From Bacteroidota bacterium (GTDB lineage: Bacteria > Bacteroidota > Bacteroidia > Chitinophagales > UBA10324): 47,766 nucleotides of DNA. The position numbers and the translations under genes were made by a program. Shown piece by piece: positions 1 to 8,691 of the stretch. Numbering within the stretch: the first letter of the stretch is position 1; each line of letters opens with the position of its first letter. The stretch covers positions 1 through 47,766 of the forward strand of contig BJGQ01000023.1 of the NCBI GenBank assembly GCA_014190575.1, written 5' to 3'. The notes under the pieces are model-generated. The model was not told the DNA's origin, did no database searches, and saw only the letters and a program-made list of their open reading frames with translations.

Positions 1-117
1 ACCAAAAATGCTTCGTCGCTAACTGTTACACTCGATAATGTTGCGGATGGGTTGTATGAAGTGGTATTGAACAACAATCAGCAAACACTCATCCAACGAT
101 TGATTGTTCAGAGGTAA
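1..117 (+). CDS. C-terminal end of a T9SS type A sorting-domain protein (partial)
   Basis: An open frame enters from the left edge and stops with TAA at 115-117, giving 38 residues. The tail reads as a beta-rich segment with the pattern ADGLYEVVL, a short turn, then QRLIVQR. This is the usual ending of Por/type IX secretion C-terminal sorting domains in Bacteroidota, where a G-x-Y or G-M-Y strand precedes a final basic strand. The rest of the protein lies outside the window, so its passenger function is unknown. A strong hairpin follows 18 bp downstream. The call is inference from a short sequence pattern plus the abundance of T9SS cargo elsewhere in the window. Confidence 0.6.
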   Translation, partial: TKNASSLTVTLDNVADGLYEVVLNNNQQTLIQRLIVQR

Positions 118-135
118 AATTCTTACATTAACACT

Positions 136-175
136 TAACGATGCCGTCACAGAAAGTGATGGCATCGTTATTTAA
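136..175 (+). terminator. Hairpin terminator after the partial T9SS gene
   Basis: A 15-bp stem at 136-150 pairs with 156-170 around an AGAAA loop, with a single G-U wobble. It is followed by TTTAAT. The position, 18 bp after the TAA of the upstream gene, fits an intrinsic terminator, although the T-tract is short. Confidence 0.65.
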
Positions 176-224
176 TACGATTCTAATTCGGATTTTGAAT
201 TCACAAAAAAATTAATTTCACCAA

Positions 225-461
225 ATGAATCAGGCTGATATTATCAGTGGTACAGGCGTAGCATTAATTATTGCTGCATTTTTTTTAACCACTTTCAATT
301 TACTGAAAGAAAAAAGCAAGTTGTTTTTTATTCTGAATTTATTCGGAGGAGTACTTGCCTGTTGGGGAAGTATTCTAATTCAGTCAATTCCATTTACAAT
401 ACTCGAAGGAACATGGGCTGTTGTTGCATTCATAGGGTTGATGAAAAGGAAACAAGCATGA
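225..461 (+). CDS. Small membrane protein, CBU_0592-like
   Basis: This 78-residue protein is almost entirely hydrophobic, with about three predicted membrane segments (roughly residues 8-24, 33-52 and 56-72) and a basic C-terminal tail (MKRKQA). The layout and the G-G-x-L-A-C-W-G-S core resemble the small CBU_0592-like family, which has no established function. An ATG at 225 is the only good start. The gene stands alone between a terminator and a convergent desaturase gene. The family assignment is from memory of the pattern and is moderate; membrane location is well supported by the sequence. Confidence 0.65.
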   Translation: MNQADIISGTGVALIIAAFFLTTFNLLKEKSKLFFILNLFGGVLACWGSILIQSIPFTILEGTWAVVAFIGLMKRKQA

Positions 462-540
462 AAAATTATTCTATTCGAAATATTTTTTAGAAAGAAGATT
501 GACAAATTATCATTGACAATTCAATATTCACAAAATAATT

Positions 541-1644
541 TCAAGTAAAAGATTCTTCTCTTCCCAACTTGCGCATAAGGCGAATGTGAGAGAGCAGCGC
601 GCCGCCAAAAGTTTTACTTTCCAAATAAGGAAGATTAAACTCTTTAGCAGTTTGCTTTACAATGGGCGCAATTTTTTTATAATGAATGTGACAGATTTTC
701 GGAAACAGATGATGCTCCACCTGAAAATTTAATCCGCCAACTAAAAACCGAACAAGCGGACTGTTGCGCGCAAAATCAACAGTGGTATAAAGTTGATGAA
801 CCGCCCAGTTATTTTCTACTTTATCATTTTCATCTAAAGTTGGAAAGGCAGCGCCCTCAACCACATGCGCCAATTGAAAAACAATTGCAAGCGTTAAACC
901 TTGTATTGCATGCATCATAACAAATCCAACCAGAATCCAGTACCAAGCAATATTCATTACTAAAAATGGAAGCACGAGGTAGCAGAAATAATAAATGGCT
1001 TTGTAAGAAATGATTCTTAAAAAAGCTCCCTTCGGATGCTTGTTGTTTTCATAGTAGCCCCACTTTTTGCGGAAGAAATTTTTATAGTCGTTCACAAAAA
1101 CCCAAACAATGGTGGTGAAACAATACAATAAAAAAACATAGTAATGCTGAAACCGATGATACCATTTCAACTTGCGTGATTGTTCAATTCGTATTAAACC
1201 AATCTGGTCAATATCATCATCGTGTTCCGGAATATTAGTGAATGTGTGATGAACAATGTTGTGTTTTATTTTCCAGATGTAATCACTTGTGCCGGCAAAA
1301 TTGAAAGTGGTTCCCAAAATTTTATTCAATCGAACATTGGAAGAATAAGAACCATGAACTGCATCGTGTGAAATATTAAACCCAACCAGCGCAGTGAAAA
1401 ATCCATGAACCAAAATTGAAATCAGCATTGCCCACAACGGAAGAATCCCAACAATAACTAAAATATAACTCGCAATGAAAATTCCTAAAACAAAAACAGT
1501 TTTAAAAACCATTGCTGCATTTGCGTGAGTGGAGAGTTTGTGCTTGCTGAAATATTCATCCACCCGTTTACGAAGTGTCGGATAAAATTCCGCGATTTTG
1601 TTTTTATCAAAAACAATTTTTCTTGATTCGATTGTACTATTCAT
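541..1644 (-). CDS. Membrane fatty acid desaturase (acyl-CoA/front-end type)
   Basis: This 367-residue membrane di-iron desaturase introduces a double bond into a fatty acyl chain at the cytoplasmic membrane. All three histidine boxes are visible: HDAVH near residue 93, HNIVHH near 128, and QVEHH near 308. The Q-x-x-HH form of the third box is typical of front-end and linoleoyl-CoA type desaturases. Hydrophobic segments flank the boxes as expected. There is no fused cytochrome b5 domain, so electrons must come from a separate donor. The gene is monocistronic by layout and divergent from aspS. The exact regioselectivity cannot be read from the sequence. Confidence 0.9.
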   Translation of the reverse strand: MNSTIESRKIVFDKNKIAEFYPTLRKRVDEYFSKHKLSTHANAAMVFKTVFVLGIFIASYILVIVGILPLWAMLISILVHGFFTALVGFNISHDAVHGSYSSNVRLNKILGTTFNFAGTSDYIWKIKHNIVHHTFTNIPEHDDDIDQIGLIRIEQSRKLKWYHRFQHYYVFLLYCFTTIVWVFVNDYKNFFRKKWGYYENNKHPKGAFLRIISYKAIYYFCYLVLPFLVMNIAWYWILVGFVMMHAIQGLTLAIVFQLAHVVEGAAFPTLDENDKVENNWAVHQLYTTVDFARNSPLVRFLVGGLNFQVEHHLFPKICHIHYKKIAPIVKQTAKEFNLPYLESKTFGGALLSHIRLMRKLGREESFT

Positions 1645-1807
1645 TTTTATTTCAAAAAGATTTGTGGCAATATTCTATTGACGATTAACGACCCTTTAAT
1701 TTTTAACCGCGCTAAGGTCGTAAAGAAATATTTAAGTTGTATAGATCGGTAATTTCCTCACTGAAATCAACATAGTCAAGGTCATAGACGGCAATTGAAC
1801 TTTCCAC

Positions 1808-1838
1808 TTTGAACCTTGCCCTTCGATAACGACTTTTG
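1808..1838 (+). promoter_or_regulatory. Predicted Bacteroidota promoter of aspS
   Basis: TTTG at 1808-1811 is followed after exactly 19 bp by GACTTTTG at 1831-1838. This matches the -33/-7 arrangement TTTG-N19-TAnnTTTG with one mismatch in the first base of the -7 box. The aspS ATG lies 19 bp downstream at 1858. Confidence 0.45.
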
Positions 1839-1857
1839 CCGCTCAATTTTTAAAATC

Positions 1858-3588
1858 ATGTATCGGACACACACTTGTGGTGAATTACGAAAAGAACATT
1901 CAGGTAAAATAATCACGCTCGCCGGTTGGGTACAGGGCGTGCGCGACTTAGGAAATCTTATTTTTATTGACCTGCGCGATCGCTATGGAATCACGCAATT
2001 ATTTTTTGATAAAAGTTCTCCGCTTGCTGAAAGTGCAAAGCAGTTAGGTCGCGAATATGTTATACAAGTTACAGGAACGATTCGCGAACGCAGTAGTAAA
2101 AATGCGCAACTCGAAACCGGCGATATTGAAATGCTGGTTGGACAATTAACAGTTCTTAATGAATCAAAAACTCCACCTTTCACCATTGAAGATGAAACTG
2201 ATGGAGGCGATGATTTGCGAATGAAGTATCGCTATCTTGATTTGCGTCGTGGTATTAATAATAAAAATTTATTGCATCGTCATCGTGTGGCGCAAGCCGT
2301 GCGCGAGTACATGGATGGACAAGGCTTTGCGGATGTGGAAACTCCTTTCTTAATTAAATCTACACCAGAAGGTGCGCGTGATTTTGTTGTGCCTTCGCGT
2401 TTGAATCAGGGACAGTTTTATGCATTGCCACAATCGCCACAAACATTTAAGCAGTTGTTGATGGTGGCAGGGTTCGATAAATATTATCAAATCACCAGAT
2501 GTTTTCGCGATGAAGATTTGCGTGCTGATCGTCAGCCCGAGTTTACACAGATAGATTGTGAGATGGCTTTTGTGGAACAGGAAGATGTGTTGCAAATGTT
2601 TGAAGGAATGGTGAAACATGTTTTCAAAAAAGTGCGTGGCATTGAGTTGGAAGATTTTCCGAGAATGAGTTATGCTGATTGCCTGAAATATTATGGCAAC
2701 GACAAACCCGATTTGCGTTTCGGAATGAAGTTGATTGATGTAAAAGAAGTCGTGAGCGGAAAAAATTTTAAAGTTTTTGATGATGCAGAAGCAGTGATTG
2801 CAATTGTTGCTGAGGGTTGTTGCGATTACACACGCAAACAAACTGACGAATTAACCGAATGGGTGAAGCGCCCGCAGATTGGTGCAGGTGGTTTGGTGTT
2901 TATTAAATGTGGTGTTGATGGTTCTTATAAATCATCAGTAGATAAATTTTATTCGGCTGACGATTTGAAAAAAATTGCTGAACACTGCAAAGCAAAAGCA
3001 GGTGATTTGATTTTAATTCTCTCCGGTGTTTTAATAAAAACAAGAAAAGCTGCAGGTGAACTTCGGTTGGAAATGGGTGCTCGTTTAGGTTTGCGAAAAG
3101 TAGAAGATTACAAACCACTTTGGGTTTTGGATTTTCCATTGTTGGAGTGGGATGAAGAAGATAAAAGATTTAATGCCATGCATCATCCGTTCACTTCTTG
3201 GAAAAAAGAAGACAATGAATTAATTAATACTAACCCCGGAGCGGTTCGTGCGAATGCTTATGATGTGGTGATTAATGGTGTGGAATTATCGAGTGGAAGT
3301 ATTCGCATTCACAATCGCGCGCAACAGGAAAAAATGTTTTCGTTGTTGGGATTAACTGATGAAGAAGCACAATACAAATTCGGCTTTATTCTGAATGCAT
3401 TTGAGTACGGTGCGCCGCCACATGGTGGAATTGCTTTTGGTTTCGACCGCTTTTGTTCAATTGTTATTTCCAATCTCGATTACATCCGCGACTTCATCGC
3501 TTTCCCTAAAAATAATTCAGGCAGAGACATGATGTTGGATGCGCCATCTGATATTGATGCTCGATTGAAGAAAGAATTGGGGTTATAA
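1858..3588 (+). CDS. aspS: Aspartate--tRNA ligase
   Basis: This class IIb aminoacyl-tRNA synthetase charges tRNA-Asp in the cytoplasm. The 576-residue product starts [10 protein letters not shown], as AspRS proteins do. An OB-fold anticodon-binding domain comes first ([20 protein letters not shown]), followed by class II motif 2 ([18 protein letters not shown]) and motif 3 (GIAFGFDR) near the C-terminus. The bacterial GAD insertion lies between motifs 2 and 3. An upstream TTG at 1816 is in frame, but it would add 14 residues not typical of the family and it overlaps the predicted promoter, so ATG 1858 is preferred. Whether it is discriminating or non-discriminating cannot be decided here. Confidence 0.97.
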   Translation: MYRTHTCGELRKEHSGKIITLAGWVQGVRDLGNLIFIDLRDRYGITQLFFDKSSPLAESAKQLGREYVIQVTGTIRERSSKNAQLETGDIEMLVGQLTVLNESKTPPFTIEDETDGGDDLRMKYRYLDLRRGINNKNLLHRHRVAQAVREYMDGQGFADVETPFLIKSTPEGARDFVVPSRLNQGQFYALPQSPQTFKQLLMVAGFDKYYQITRCFRDEDLRADRQPEFTQIDCEMAFVEQEDVLQMFEGMVKHVFKKVRGIELEDFPRMSYADCLKYYGNDKPDLRFGMKLIDVKEVVSGKNFKVFDDAEAVIAIVAEGCCDYTRKQTDELTEWVKRPQIGAGGLVFIKCGVDGSYKSSVDKFYSADDLKKIAEHCKAKAGDLILILSGVLIKTRKAAGELRLEMGARLGLRKVEDYKPLWVLDFPLLEWDEEDKRFNAMHHPFTSWKKEDNELINTNPGAVRANAYDVVINGVELSSGSIRIHNRAQQEKMFSLLGLTDEEAQYKFGFILNAFEYGAPPHGGIAFGFDRFCSIVISNLDYIRDFIAFPKNNSGRDMMLDAPSDIDARLKKELGL

Positions 3589-3599
3589 AAAATTAAATT

Positions 3600-3684
3600 G
3601 GACACGGGTTTTAACAGATACATCGGACAAAAAATAATTTAAAATAACTGTGCAAATCAGTTCAATCCGTGGTAATCCGTGTCC
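3600..3684. repeat. Imperfect palindromic intergenic repeat (GGACACGG...CCGTGTCC)
   Basis: The ends GGACACGG (3600-3607) and CCGTGTCC (3677-3684) are perfect inverted repeats enclosing 69 bp. The right arm holds a second ATCCGTG copy. It lies 11 bp after the aspS stop and before the rpsT promoter. Similar 'atccgtgtaatccgtgtcc' sequences recur between genes in many bacterial genomes (from memory). It could fold at the end of the aspS transcript. Confidence 0.5.
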
Positions 3685-3707
3685 TATCAGCCAATATGTA
3701 ATCTGAT

Positions 3708-3737
3708 TTTGTGAATTGGATTGCACGGCTATCTTTG
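3708..3737 (+). promoter_or_regulatory. Predicted Bacteroidota promoter of rpsT
   Basis: TTTG at 3708-3711 and TATCTTTG at 3730-3737 are separated by 18 bp. This is a complete match to the TTTG / TAnnTTTG promoter of Bacteroidota at near-optimal spacing. The rpsT ATG is 31 bp downstream, leaving a short leader. This is the clearest promoter in the window. Confidence 0.65.
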
Positions 3738-3768
3738 CCGTCCAAATTTTTTAAAACAGTAATTAACA

Positions 3769-4026
3769 ATGGCAAATACCAAGAACGCGAAAAAAGCTGA
3801 TCGCCAATCAAAAAAGCGCAGAATTGAAAATCGCTATGTAGCCAAGACTACCCGTAATGCAATGAAAGATATTCGTGTGAGCGAAAATAAAGCTGATGCC
3901 GAAAAAGAATTGCCAAAGGTTATGAGTATGATTGATAAACTAGCCCGCAAAAAAGTTATTCATCCGAACAAGGCTGCTAACCTTAAATCAGGTTTGGTTA
4001 AGAAGGTAAATGCTTTAGCAAAATAA
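3769..4026 (+). CDS. rpsT: 30S ribosomal protein S20
   Basis: This 85-residue, very basic protein binds 16S rRNA in the small subunit. The start MANTKNAKKADRQSKKRR and the tail pattern HPNKAANLKSGLVKKVNALAK are characteristic of bacterial S20, and the length is normal. The gene is monocistronic, with a good promoter upstream and an intrinsic terminator 55 bp downstream, which suits a stand-alone highly expressed gene. Confidence 0.97.
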   Translation: MANTKNAKKADRQSKKRRIENRYVAKTTRNAMKDIRVSENKADAEKELPKVMSMIDKLARKKVIHPNKAANLKSGLVKKVNALAK

Positions 4027-4081
4027 ATTATAAATTGATTTGTAATAAGATATTTGTAATACAAATAACTTTTAGAAATGC

Positions 4082-4118
4082 AAAAGTCGCTCTGTTTTGG
4101 GCGGCTTTTTTATTTTTT
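4082..4118 (+). terminator. Rho-independent terminator of rpsT
   Basis: AAAAGTCGC (4082-4090) pairs with GCGGCTTTT (4101-4109), one G-U wobble, around a 10-nt loop, and runs into a T-rich tract to 4118. It follows the rpsT stop by 55 bp. Confidence 0.8.
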
Positions 4119-4202
4119 CTTCATGCCGTTTTGAAAAATCATTCCAATTTAGTTATTAATAAACGCTATTGAAAATACTCAATAAAAAAGAAACTGGGTA
4201 CT

Positions 4203-4210
4203 TATGTTTG
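4203..4210 (+). promoter_or_regulatory. Possible -7 element before the FkbM gene
   Basis: TATGTTTG matches TAnnTTTG exactly and lies 28 bp before the ATG at 4239. No TTG was found at the usual 17-23 bp upstream, so the promoter call is weak. Confidence 0.3.
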
Positions 4211-4238
4211 TAAGTGAAAAAATTTTATTAAATTTCAA

Positions 4239-5081
4239 ATGGGAAGAAAAAATAAAGTAAGCTTAACCAAACGAATATATTATTTCCTTAAAAAACAATT
4301 AGAACTGAGAAGGTATAAAGGCGTTGAAACTTATGAATTAAAATTAAGGTCAGTTGAAGCTGTATTTTCCACTACAGATGCCTATTCAAAAGGCTGGTTT
4401 TTTCCAAGGTATGATAAAGGTAAATACCACGAACCCACTGCCACTAATTTATTTATTGATGAGATTAAACCAGAGTATTGTGTTTTTGATATCGGCACCA
4501 ATCTCGGATTTTTTACATGTATATCAGGGAAATTAGCTGCAAAAGGAAGCGTTCATTCGTTTGAAGTTGATGAAAATTGTATCCTCCTAATTGAGAAAAA
4601 TTGCAGACTTAACGGATTAAGCAATGTCACCATTAACAATTGTGCTGTATCTGATAATGATGAAACCGAAAAAATTCCTGTTTCGGCCAAACCCAATCCA
4701 AGGTTGAAAGTTTCAACTACAGAGTCGCCAAACTTACATTACATTGAAGTGAAGGCTCTGCAGATTGATACTTACATAAAACAGAAAAACTTATTACCAG
4801 ATTTTATAAAAATAGATGTTGAAGGTGCTGAACTAAAGGTGTTGAAGGGCATGGTCAACACTTTAAAAAAACCTCAACTGAAATTACTCATTGAAGTTCA
4901 TGTACCTAACCTTAAAGATTATTTTAATACTGATTATAAAGACCTTTTGGGATTATTATTTCAAAATGGATTTTCAATTAAAGAATTAAAAGAACATCGT
5001 AAAAACAAAAATGAATTCAGGGAAATTAACGGTCAGTCAGAGTTGCATGGCAATACAATGATTTATGCATTTAAATCCTGA
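4239..5081 (+). CDS. FkbM family SAM-dependent methyltransferase
   Basis: This 280-residue protein has a class I methyltransferase core: the SAM-binding glycine motif DIGTNLG at residues 84-90, an acidic residue after the next strand (HSFEVDEN), and the FkbM hallmark FIKIDVEGAELKVLKGM near residues 188-204. FkbM enzymes O-methylate hydroxyl groups on polyketides, sugars or glycans; the acceptor here is unknown. A basic N-terminus (KRIYYFLKKQLELRRYKG) precedes the fold. The gene sits alone between rpsT and the convergent dnaJ, whose stop is only 10 bp away. Proximity to the glycan genes at 7.8-13.8 kb makes a glycan substrate plausible, but this is inference. Confidence 0.88.
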   Translation: MGRKNKVSLTKRIYYFLKKQLELRRYKGVETYELKLRSVEAVFSTTDAYSKGWFFPRYDKGKYHEPTATNLFIDEIKPEYCVFDIGTNLGFFTCISGKLAAKGSVHSFEVDENCILLIEKNCRLNGLSNVTINNCAVSDNDETEKIPVSAKPNPRLKVSTTESPNLHYIEVKALQIDTYIKQKNLLPDFIKIDVEGAELKVLKGMVNTLKKPQLKLLIEVHVPNLKDYFNTDYKDLLGLLFQNGFSIKELKEHRKNKNEFREINGQSELHGNTMIYAFKS

Positions 5082-5090
5082 TTTGTTTTA

Positions 5091-6275
5091 TCAATTAAAA
5101 TAATCCTTCATTTTTTCGAAGAAAGATTTTTCGCTTTTGTTGTGACTGGGCTGGAAGTTGTGATGTGTTTTTAATTTTTCCAATATTTTTTCTTCTTCGC
5201 CATTGAGTATTTTGGGTGTCCAGATGTTTACATAAATTAATTCATCACCCTTGCCATACGCATTTAAGTTGGGTAGTCCTTTTCCTTTCAATCTGAAAAT
5301 TTCACCTGCTTGTGTACCTGGTTTAATTTTGATTTTGGCTCGGCCATCAATGGTTGGAACTTCAACACTTGTACCTAATGCAGCATCCATGAAACTGATG
5401 TGCAGGTCGTAAATAATATTTATGCCGTCGCGTTTTAAATCTTCACTTGGTATTTCTTCAATCTGAATTACAAGATCGCCATTAGGGCCACCGCGTTCGC
5501 CAGAATTACCTCGCCCACCCATGCTCAGTTGTATTCCTTCAGTAACTCCGGCGGGTATATCAACTGTAATTGTTTCTTCACCCCACATACGGCCTTCGCC
5601 TTTACAGGTTGTGCATTTTGCTGTGATGGATTGGCCTTCGCCATTGCAGGTTGGGCAAGTGGTAGTGGTTTGCATTTGCCCGAGAATGGTATTGGTCACG
5701 CGACGCACATGACCTGAACCTTTGCAGGTATTACATGTGCTGAAAGACGATTTATCTTTTGCTCCATTCCCATGACAAGTATCGCAGATAATGTATTTTT
5801 TTACTTTGAGTTTTTTCTGCGCGCCTTCAGCTACTTCTTTTAAAGTGAGTGAGATTTTTATGCGAAGGTTTCCGCCACGCACACCACGATTTCGTTGACT
5901 GCCGCTGCTTCGTCCACCGGAAAAAAAACTTTCGAACGGGCTTCCGCCCCCTCCACCATGACCACCGAATACATCACCGAAGTGGGAGAAAATATCTTCC
6001 ATGTTCATGCCTCCACCACTGAATCCTCCGCCTTGTCCTCCGCTATTTCCGCTCATGCCCTGATGTCCGAATCGATCGTAACGATCTTTCTTTTCTTTAT
6101 CAGTCAGTACATCATAAGCTTCTGCTGCTTCTTTAAATTTTTCTTCCGATTCTTTATCGCCGGGGTTGCGGTCGGGGTGAAACTGCATGGCCACTTTGCG
6201 ATAAGCTTTTTTAAGTTCATCGGGAGTAGCATTTCGGTTCACACCTAAAATTTCGTAGTAATCTCTTTTTGCCAT
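5091..6275 (-). CDS. dnaJ: Chaperone DnaJ (Hsp40)
   Basis: This co-chaperone stimulates DnaK ATPase activity and delivers unfolded clients in the cytoplasm. The 394-residue protein shows the full type I layout: J domain 1-70 with HPD in the helix II-III loop ([11 protein letters not shown]), a Gly/Phe-rich linker to about residue 130, four CxxCxGxG zinc motifs ([32 protein letters not shown]), and two C-terminal beta domains. Length matches the family. It lies downstream of grpE on the same strand, the usual heat-shock pairing. The 123-bp gap between them holds a 17-bp tandem repeat. Confidence 0.98.
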   Translation of the reverse strand: MAKRDYYEILGVNRNATPDELKKAYRKVAMQFHPDRNPGDKESEEKFKEAAEAYDVLTDKEKKDRYDRFGHQGMSGNSGGQGGGFSGGGMNMEDIFSHFGDVFGGHGGGGGSPFESFFSGGRSSGSQRNRGVRGGNLRIKISLTLKEVAEGAQKKLKVKKYIICDTCHGNGAKDKSSFSTCNTCKGSGHVRRVTNTILGQMQTTTTCPTCNGEGQSITAKCTTCKGEGRMWGEETITVDIPAGVTEGIQLSMGGRGNSGERGGPNGDLVIQIEEIPSEDLKRDGINIIYDLHISFMDAALGTSVEVPTIDGRAKIKIKPGTQAGEIFRLKGKGLPNLNAYGKGDELIYVNIWTPKILNGEEEKILEKLKTHHNFQPSHNKSEKSFFEKMKDYFN

Positions 6276-6285
6276 TTTTAAAATA

Positions 6286-6319
6286 TTAGTAAATACAAGT
6301 ACTTAGTAAATACAAGTAC
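6286..6319. repeat. 17-bp tandem repeat in the dnaJ leader
   Basis: TTAGTAAATACAAGTAC occurs twice head to tail (6286-6302 and 6303-6319), followed by TTAG. An inverted copy of its AATACAAGTA core is at 6358-6367. All copies lie between grpE and dnaJ, upstream of the dnaJ start. Confidence 0.7.
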
Positions 6320-6398
6320 TTAGATTTTTAATGTATGTGAATTTTGATTTTCGCATTTACTTGTATTGACTGGTTGCTTACTTATATTAACTTTGTAT

Positions 6399-7061
6399 TT
6401 ATTTTCCAACAATCACTTTTGCGTAGCGAAGCATTTTATCGTTGAGTGAATAACCGCTTTCAATTTCGTCAACTACTTTTCCTTTTAGTTCTTCGGTTGG
6501 CGAGGGTATTTCGGTTATAGCTTCGTGCAGTTCGGGATTGAATTCCTGACCGATTGATTCCAGTTGTTTCAATCCGCGTAATTCAAGTGTTGATTTTAAT
6601 TTGTTGTGAATGAGTTGCACTCCATCTTTTACTGATGCAATGTCTATTGATGTTTCCATTTGCTTTATGGCGCGATTGAAATCATCCAGTGTCGGCAGGA
6701 TGGATTGAATAATATCTTGTCCAGCATTTTTCATCCACTCCAATCTTTCTTTCGCGTTTCGTTTTTTAAAATTATCGAACTCAGCCACTAGGCGAAGATA
6801 TCGGTCGTTCATTTCTTCGAGTTTCTCTTTCAGTTCCTGCGCTTCTTTTTTGTGAGCTGATTTTTTTCCGAAACCAATTTTCTCTAACAATCCTTCCGCT
6901 TTTTCTTCCAGCTCTTCAAATGATTTGTTTGGTTCGGTTGCAGAGTTTTCTGTTGCTCTATTTTCTATTTCGTTCATAATTTCTTCAGCCGATTTTGCAG
7001 CAGATGGTTGAATATTTGAGTCATTATTGTCAGCGTGAATGTCTTTTTCCTGATTTTCCAT
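6399..7061 (-). CDS. grpE: Nucleotide exchange factor GrpE
   Basis: GrpE releases ADP from DnaK in the chaperone cycle. The N-terminal ~65 residues are acidic and disordered. A long coiled coil follows, then the conserved stretch RLVAEFDNFKKRNAKER, and the C-terminal beta domain ends GYSLNDKMLRYAKVIVGK, a typical GrpE ending. ATG 7061 (MENQEKDIHAD) gives 220 residues. An in-frame ATG at 7085 would add MHQTQIVL, which is not typical. It is followed by dnaJ, so the two form a heat-shock operon or closely linked pair. A TAGATTTG -7-like box lies on this strand at 7141-7148. No CIRCE/HrcA operator was seen. Confidence 0.95.
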   Translation of the reverse strand: MENQEKDIHADNNDSNIQPSAAKSAEEIMNEIENRATENSATEPNKSFEELEEKAEGLLEKIGFGKKSAHKKEAQELKEKLEEMNDRYLRLVAEFDNFKKRNAKERLEWMKNAGQDIIQSILPTLDDFNRAIKQMETSIDIASVKDGVQLIHNKLKSTLELRGLKQLESIGQEFNPELHEAITEIPSPTEELKGKVVDEIESGYSLNDKMLRYAKVIVGK

Positions 7062-7177
7062 TAGTACTATTTGAGTTTGGTGCATTTGTCAAACCATTTG
7101 CCATCAAATATTTCGGGACAAAGTGACACTGTTAAAGCGTCAAATCTAAATGAATTGACAAAAGGGTTGAGTTGAAA

Positions 7178-7717
7178 TTACTTTATTCTTTTTTCCAGCA
7201 CACTTTCCAATTGCATGGGCGAAAGATTTACCCCTATAATCATGGCTTTCTGATCAATTAAAAAAGTGGTTGGAATGGAATGAACATTAAAAATCTGAGA
7301 AATACTTTTTTCAAAATCGAGTGAATCATTCACCTGATCGGGCCACAACATTTTATCGTGTTCGAGTGCTTGTTTCCAGTTCAATTTATTTTTATCAACC
7401 GAGATACTGAAAATTTTAAAAGTGCCGCCGTCTTTCATTTCAGCATTCTGAAATTTAGAATACAGGTAAACCAAATCACGATTTTCCATTCGGCATGGGC
7501 CGCACCACGAAGCCCAAAATTGCACAAGCACCAAGTTCCCTTTTAATGAATAAAGTGAAAGGGTATCGTTGTTTTGATTTGGTAATTGGATATCAGGAAT
7601 TACATCTCCATTGGAGAATTCAAGCTGATGATAGGAATCGTAAACTTTCCAGCTAATAAATGCCACTACAACAAAAAAGATTAAAGTGCTAAATACTAAT
7701 AGGGTTTTTCTGTTCAT
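7178..7717 (-). CDS. TlpA/ResA-like thiol-disulfide oxidoreductase
   Basis: This membrane-anchored thioredoxin-fold protein acts outside the cytoplasmic membrane. Residues 5-22 form a signal anchor, followed by an AhpC/TSA-type redoxin domain with the active site WCGPC at residues 71-75 (cysteines 72 and 75) and the cis-proline SIPTTFLID near residue 154. The ResA/TlpA group reduces or reshuffles disulfides for cytochrome c maturation or envelope protein folding. ATG 7717 (MNRKTLLVF) gives 179 residues with a proper n-region; an upstream in-frame ATG at 7753 would place a second hydrophobic stretch before the anchor. The gene is divergent from the sulfotransferase. The window also encodes very cysteine-rich secreted proteins, but a functional link is speculation. 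Confidence 0.88.
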   Translation of the reverse strand: MNRKTLLVFSTLIFFVVVAFISWKVYDSYHQLEFSNGDVIPDIQLPNQNNDTLSLYSLKGNLVLVQFWASWCGPCRMENRDLVYLYSKFQNAEMKDGGTFKIFSISVDKNKLNWKQALEHDKMLWPDQVNDSLDFEKSISQIFNVHSIPTTFLIDQKAMIIGVNLSPMQLESVLEKRIK

Positions 7718-7824
7718 GCAACCGCAAAGGAAAATGAAATACGCAAACTTCAAACAACAGAATATGAAATTGCTGATTTAATTTGTGATTGAAAATTACC
7801 AATGAATTTAATTACGCATAAACC

Positions 7825-8688
7825 TTGAATCATTTTCAAAACAATAATTCACCAGTAGTGGTTGGCGGTGTTGGCGGCAGCGGCACCCGGGTTATTGCTC
7901 AAATGCTGATGGAAGCCGGAGTGTACATTGGTGATTTTTTGAATGATCCGAAAGATAATTTATGGTTTACTCTTTTGATGCGGAGGCCGCAACTGGTAAA
8001 AAAAAATAATGAAAAGGCAATAAAAATTCTACTCGAAATTTTTCGCAAGCGCATGTTCAGCGAAAAACTTTCGTTCTTAGAAACACTAAAAGTTCGTGGG
8101 GCAGCCAATGATTTTATACTGAACAAATATGTAAAGAGCAATGAGTGGTACACTTTTCCAATCAGCACATCAAGATCACTTCGAGCAAAAAAATTAACCG
8201 ATACTGATAAAGTATTTTGGGGGTGGAAAGAACCCAACACACTTTTTTTTATTCCGCAGCTTGCTAAAAAATTTCCGGAAGTGAAGTTCTTGCTGGTGAT
8301 TCGAAATGGATTGGACATGGCATTCACCGACAACAAAGTTCAAATCAGAAATTTCGGAAATCATTTTGGAATAAACGGAAATTCGCCTTCCGATTCATTG
8401 GAATTTTGGATTCGGGCAAATAACAAAGCAATTGAAACAGGAAAAAAAATATTGGGAGAAAAATTTAAAATTTTACGGATGGAAGAATTGTGCAGCAATC
8501 CAAAACAAGAAACCGAAGCGCTTCTGAAATGGGCCGGAATAAATTATAATGAATCAGTACTGCAAAAAATTTCTTCAATCCCTAAACTCCCATCAAGTAC
8601 CAACAGGTATAAAGAAAAAGACCTGAGTATTTTTTCAAAACAACAGTTGCAATCTGTTCAGCAACTTGGTTACAACATTTCTATCTGA
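7825..8688 (+). CDS. Sulfotransferase-domain protein (TTG start)
   Basis: This 287-residue protein has the PAPS-binding features of the sulfotransferase superfamily. A P-loop-like GGVGGSGTR lies at residues 14-22, and a 3'-phosphate-binding region is likely in FLLVIRNGLDMAFTDNK near residue 160. It probably sulfates a glycan or a related acceptor. An in-frame TAA at 7819 leaves TTG at 7825 as the first start; a GTG at 7858 is the only alternative that keeps the P-loop, and the first ATG (7903) would destroy it. The glycosyltransferase gene follows after 3 bp, so the two are translationally close. The acceptor cannot be told from the sequence. Confidence 0.82.
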   Translation: MNHFQNNNSPVVVGGVGGSGTRVIAQMLMEAGVYIGDFLNDPKDNLWFTLLMRRPQLVKKNNEKAIKILLEIFRKRMFSEKLSFLETLKVRGAANDFILNKYVKSNEWYTFPISTSRSLRAKKLTDTDKVFWGWKEPNTLFFIPQLAKKFPEVKFLLVIRNGLDMAFTDNKVQIRNFGNHFGINGNSPSDSLEFWIRANNKAIETGKKILGEKFKILRMEELCSNPKQETEALLKWAGINYNESVLQKISSIPKLPSSTNRYKEKDLSIFSKQQLQSVQQLGYNISI

Positions 8689-8691
8689 AGC

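Noticed and set aside
2350-2841. A 163-codon minus-strand reading frame inside aspS
   Set aside because: It lies opposite conserved aspS coding sequence and is rich in Cys, His and Phe in a way typical of antisense translations.
7086-7177. A CIRCE (TTAGCACTC-N9-GAGTGCTAA) operator before grpE
   Set aside because: No such inverted repeat is present in the region; only a -7-like box was seen.
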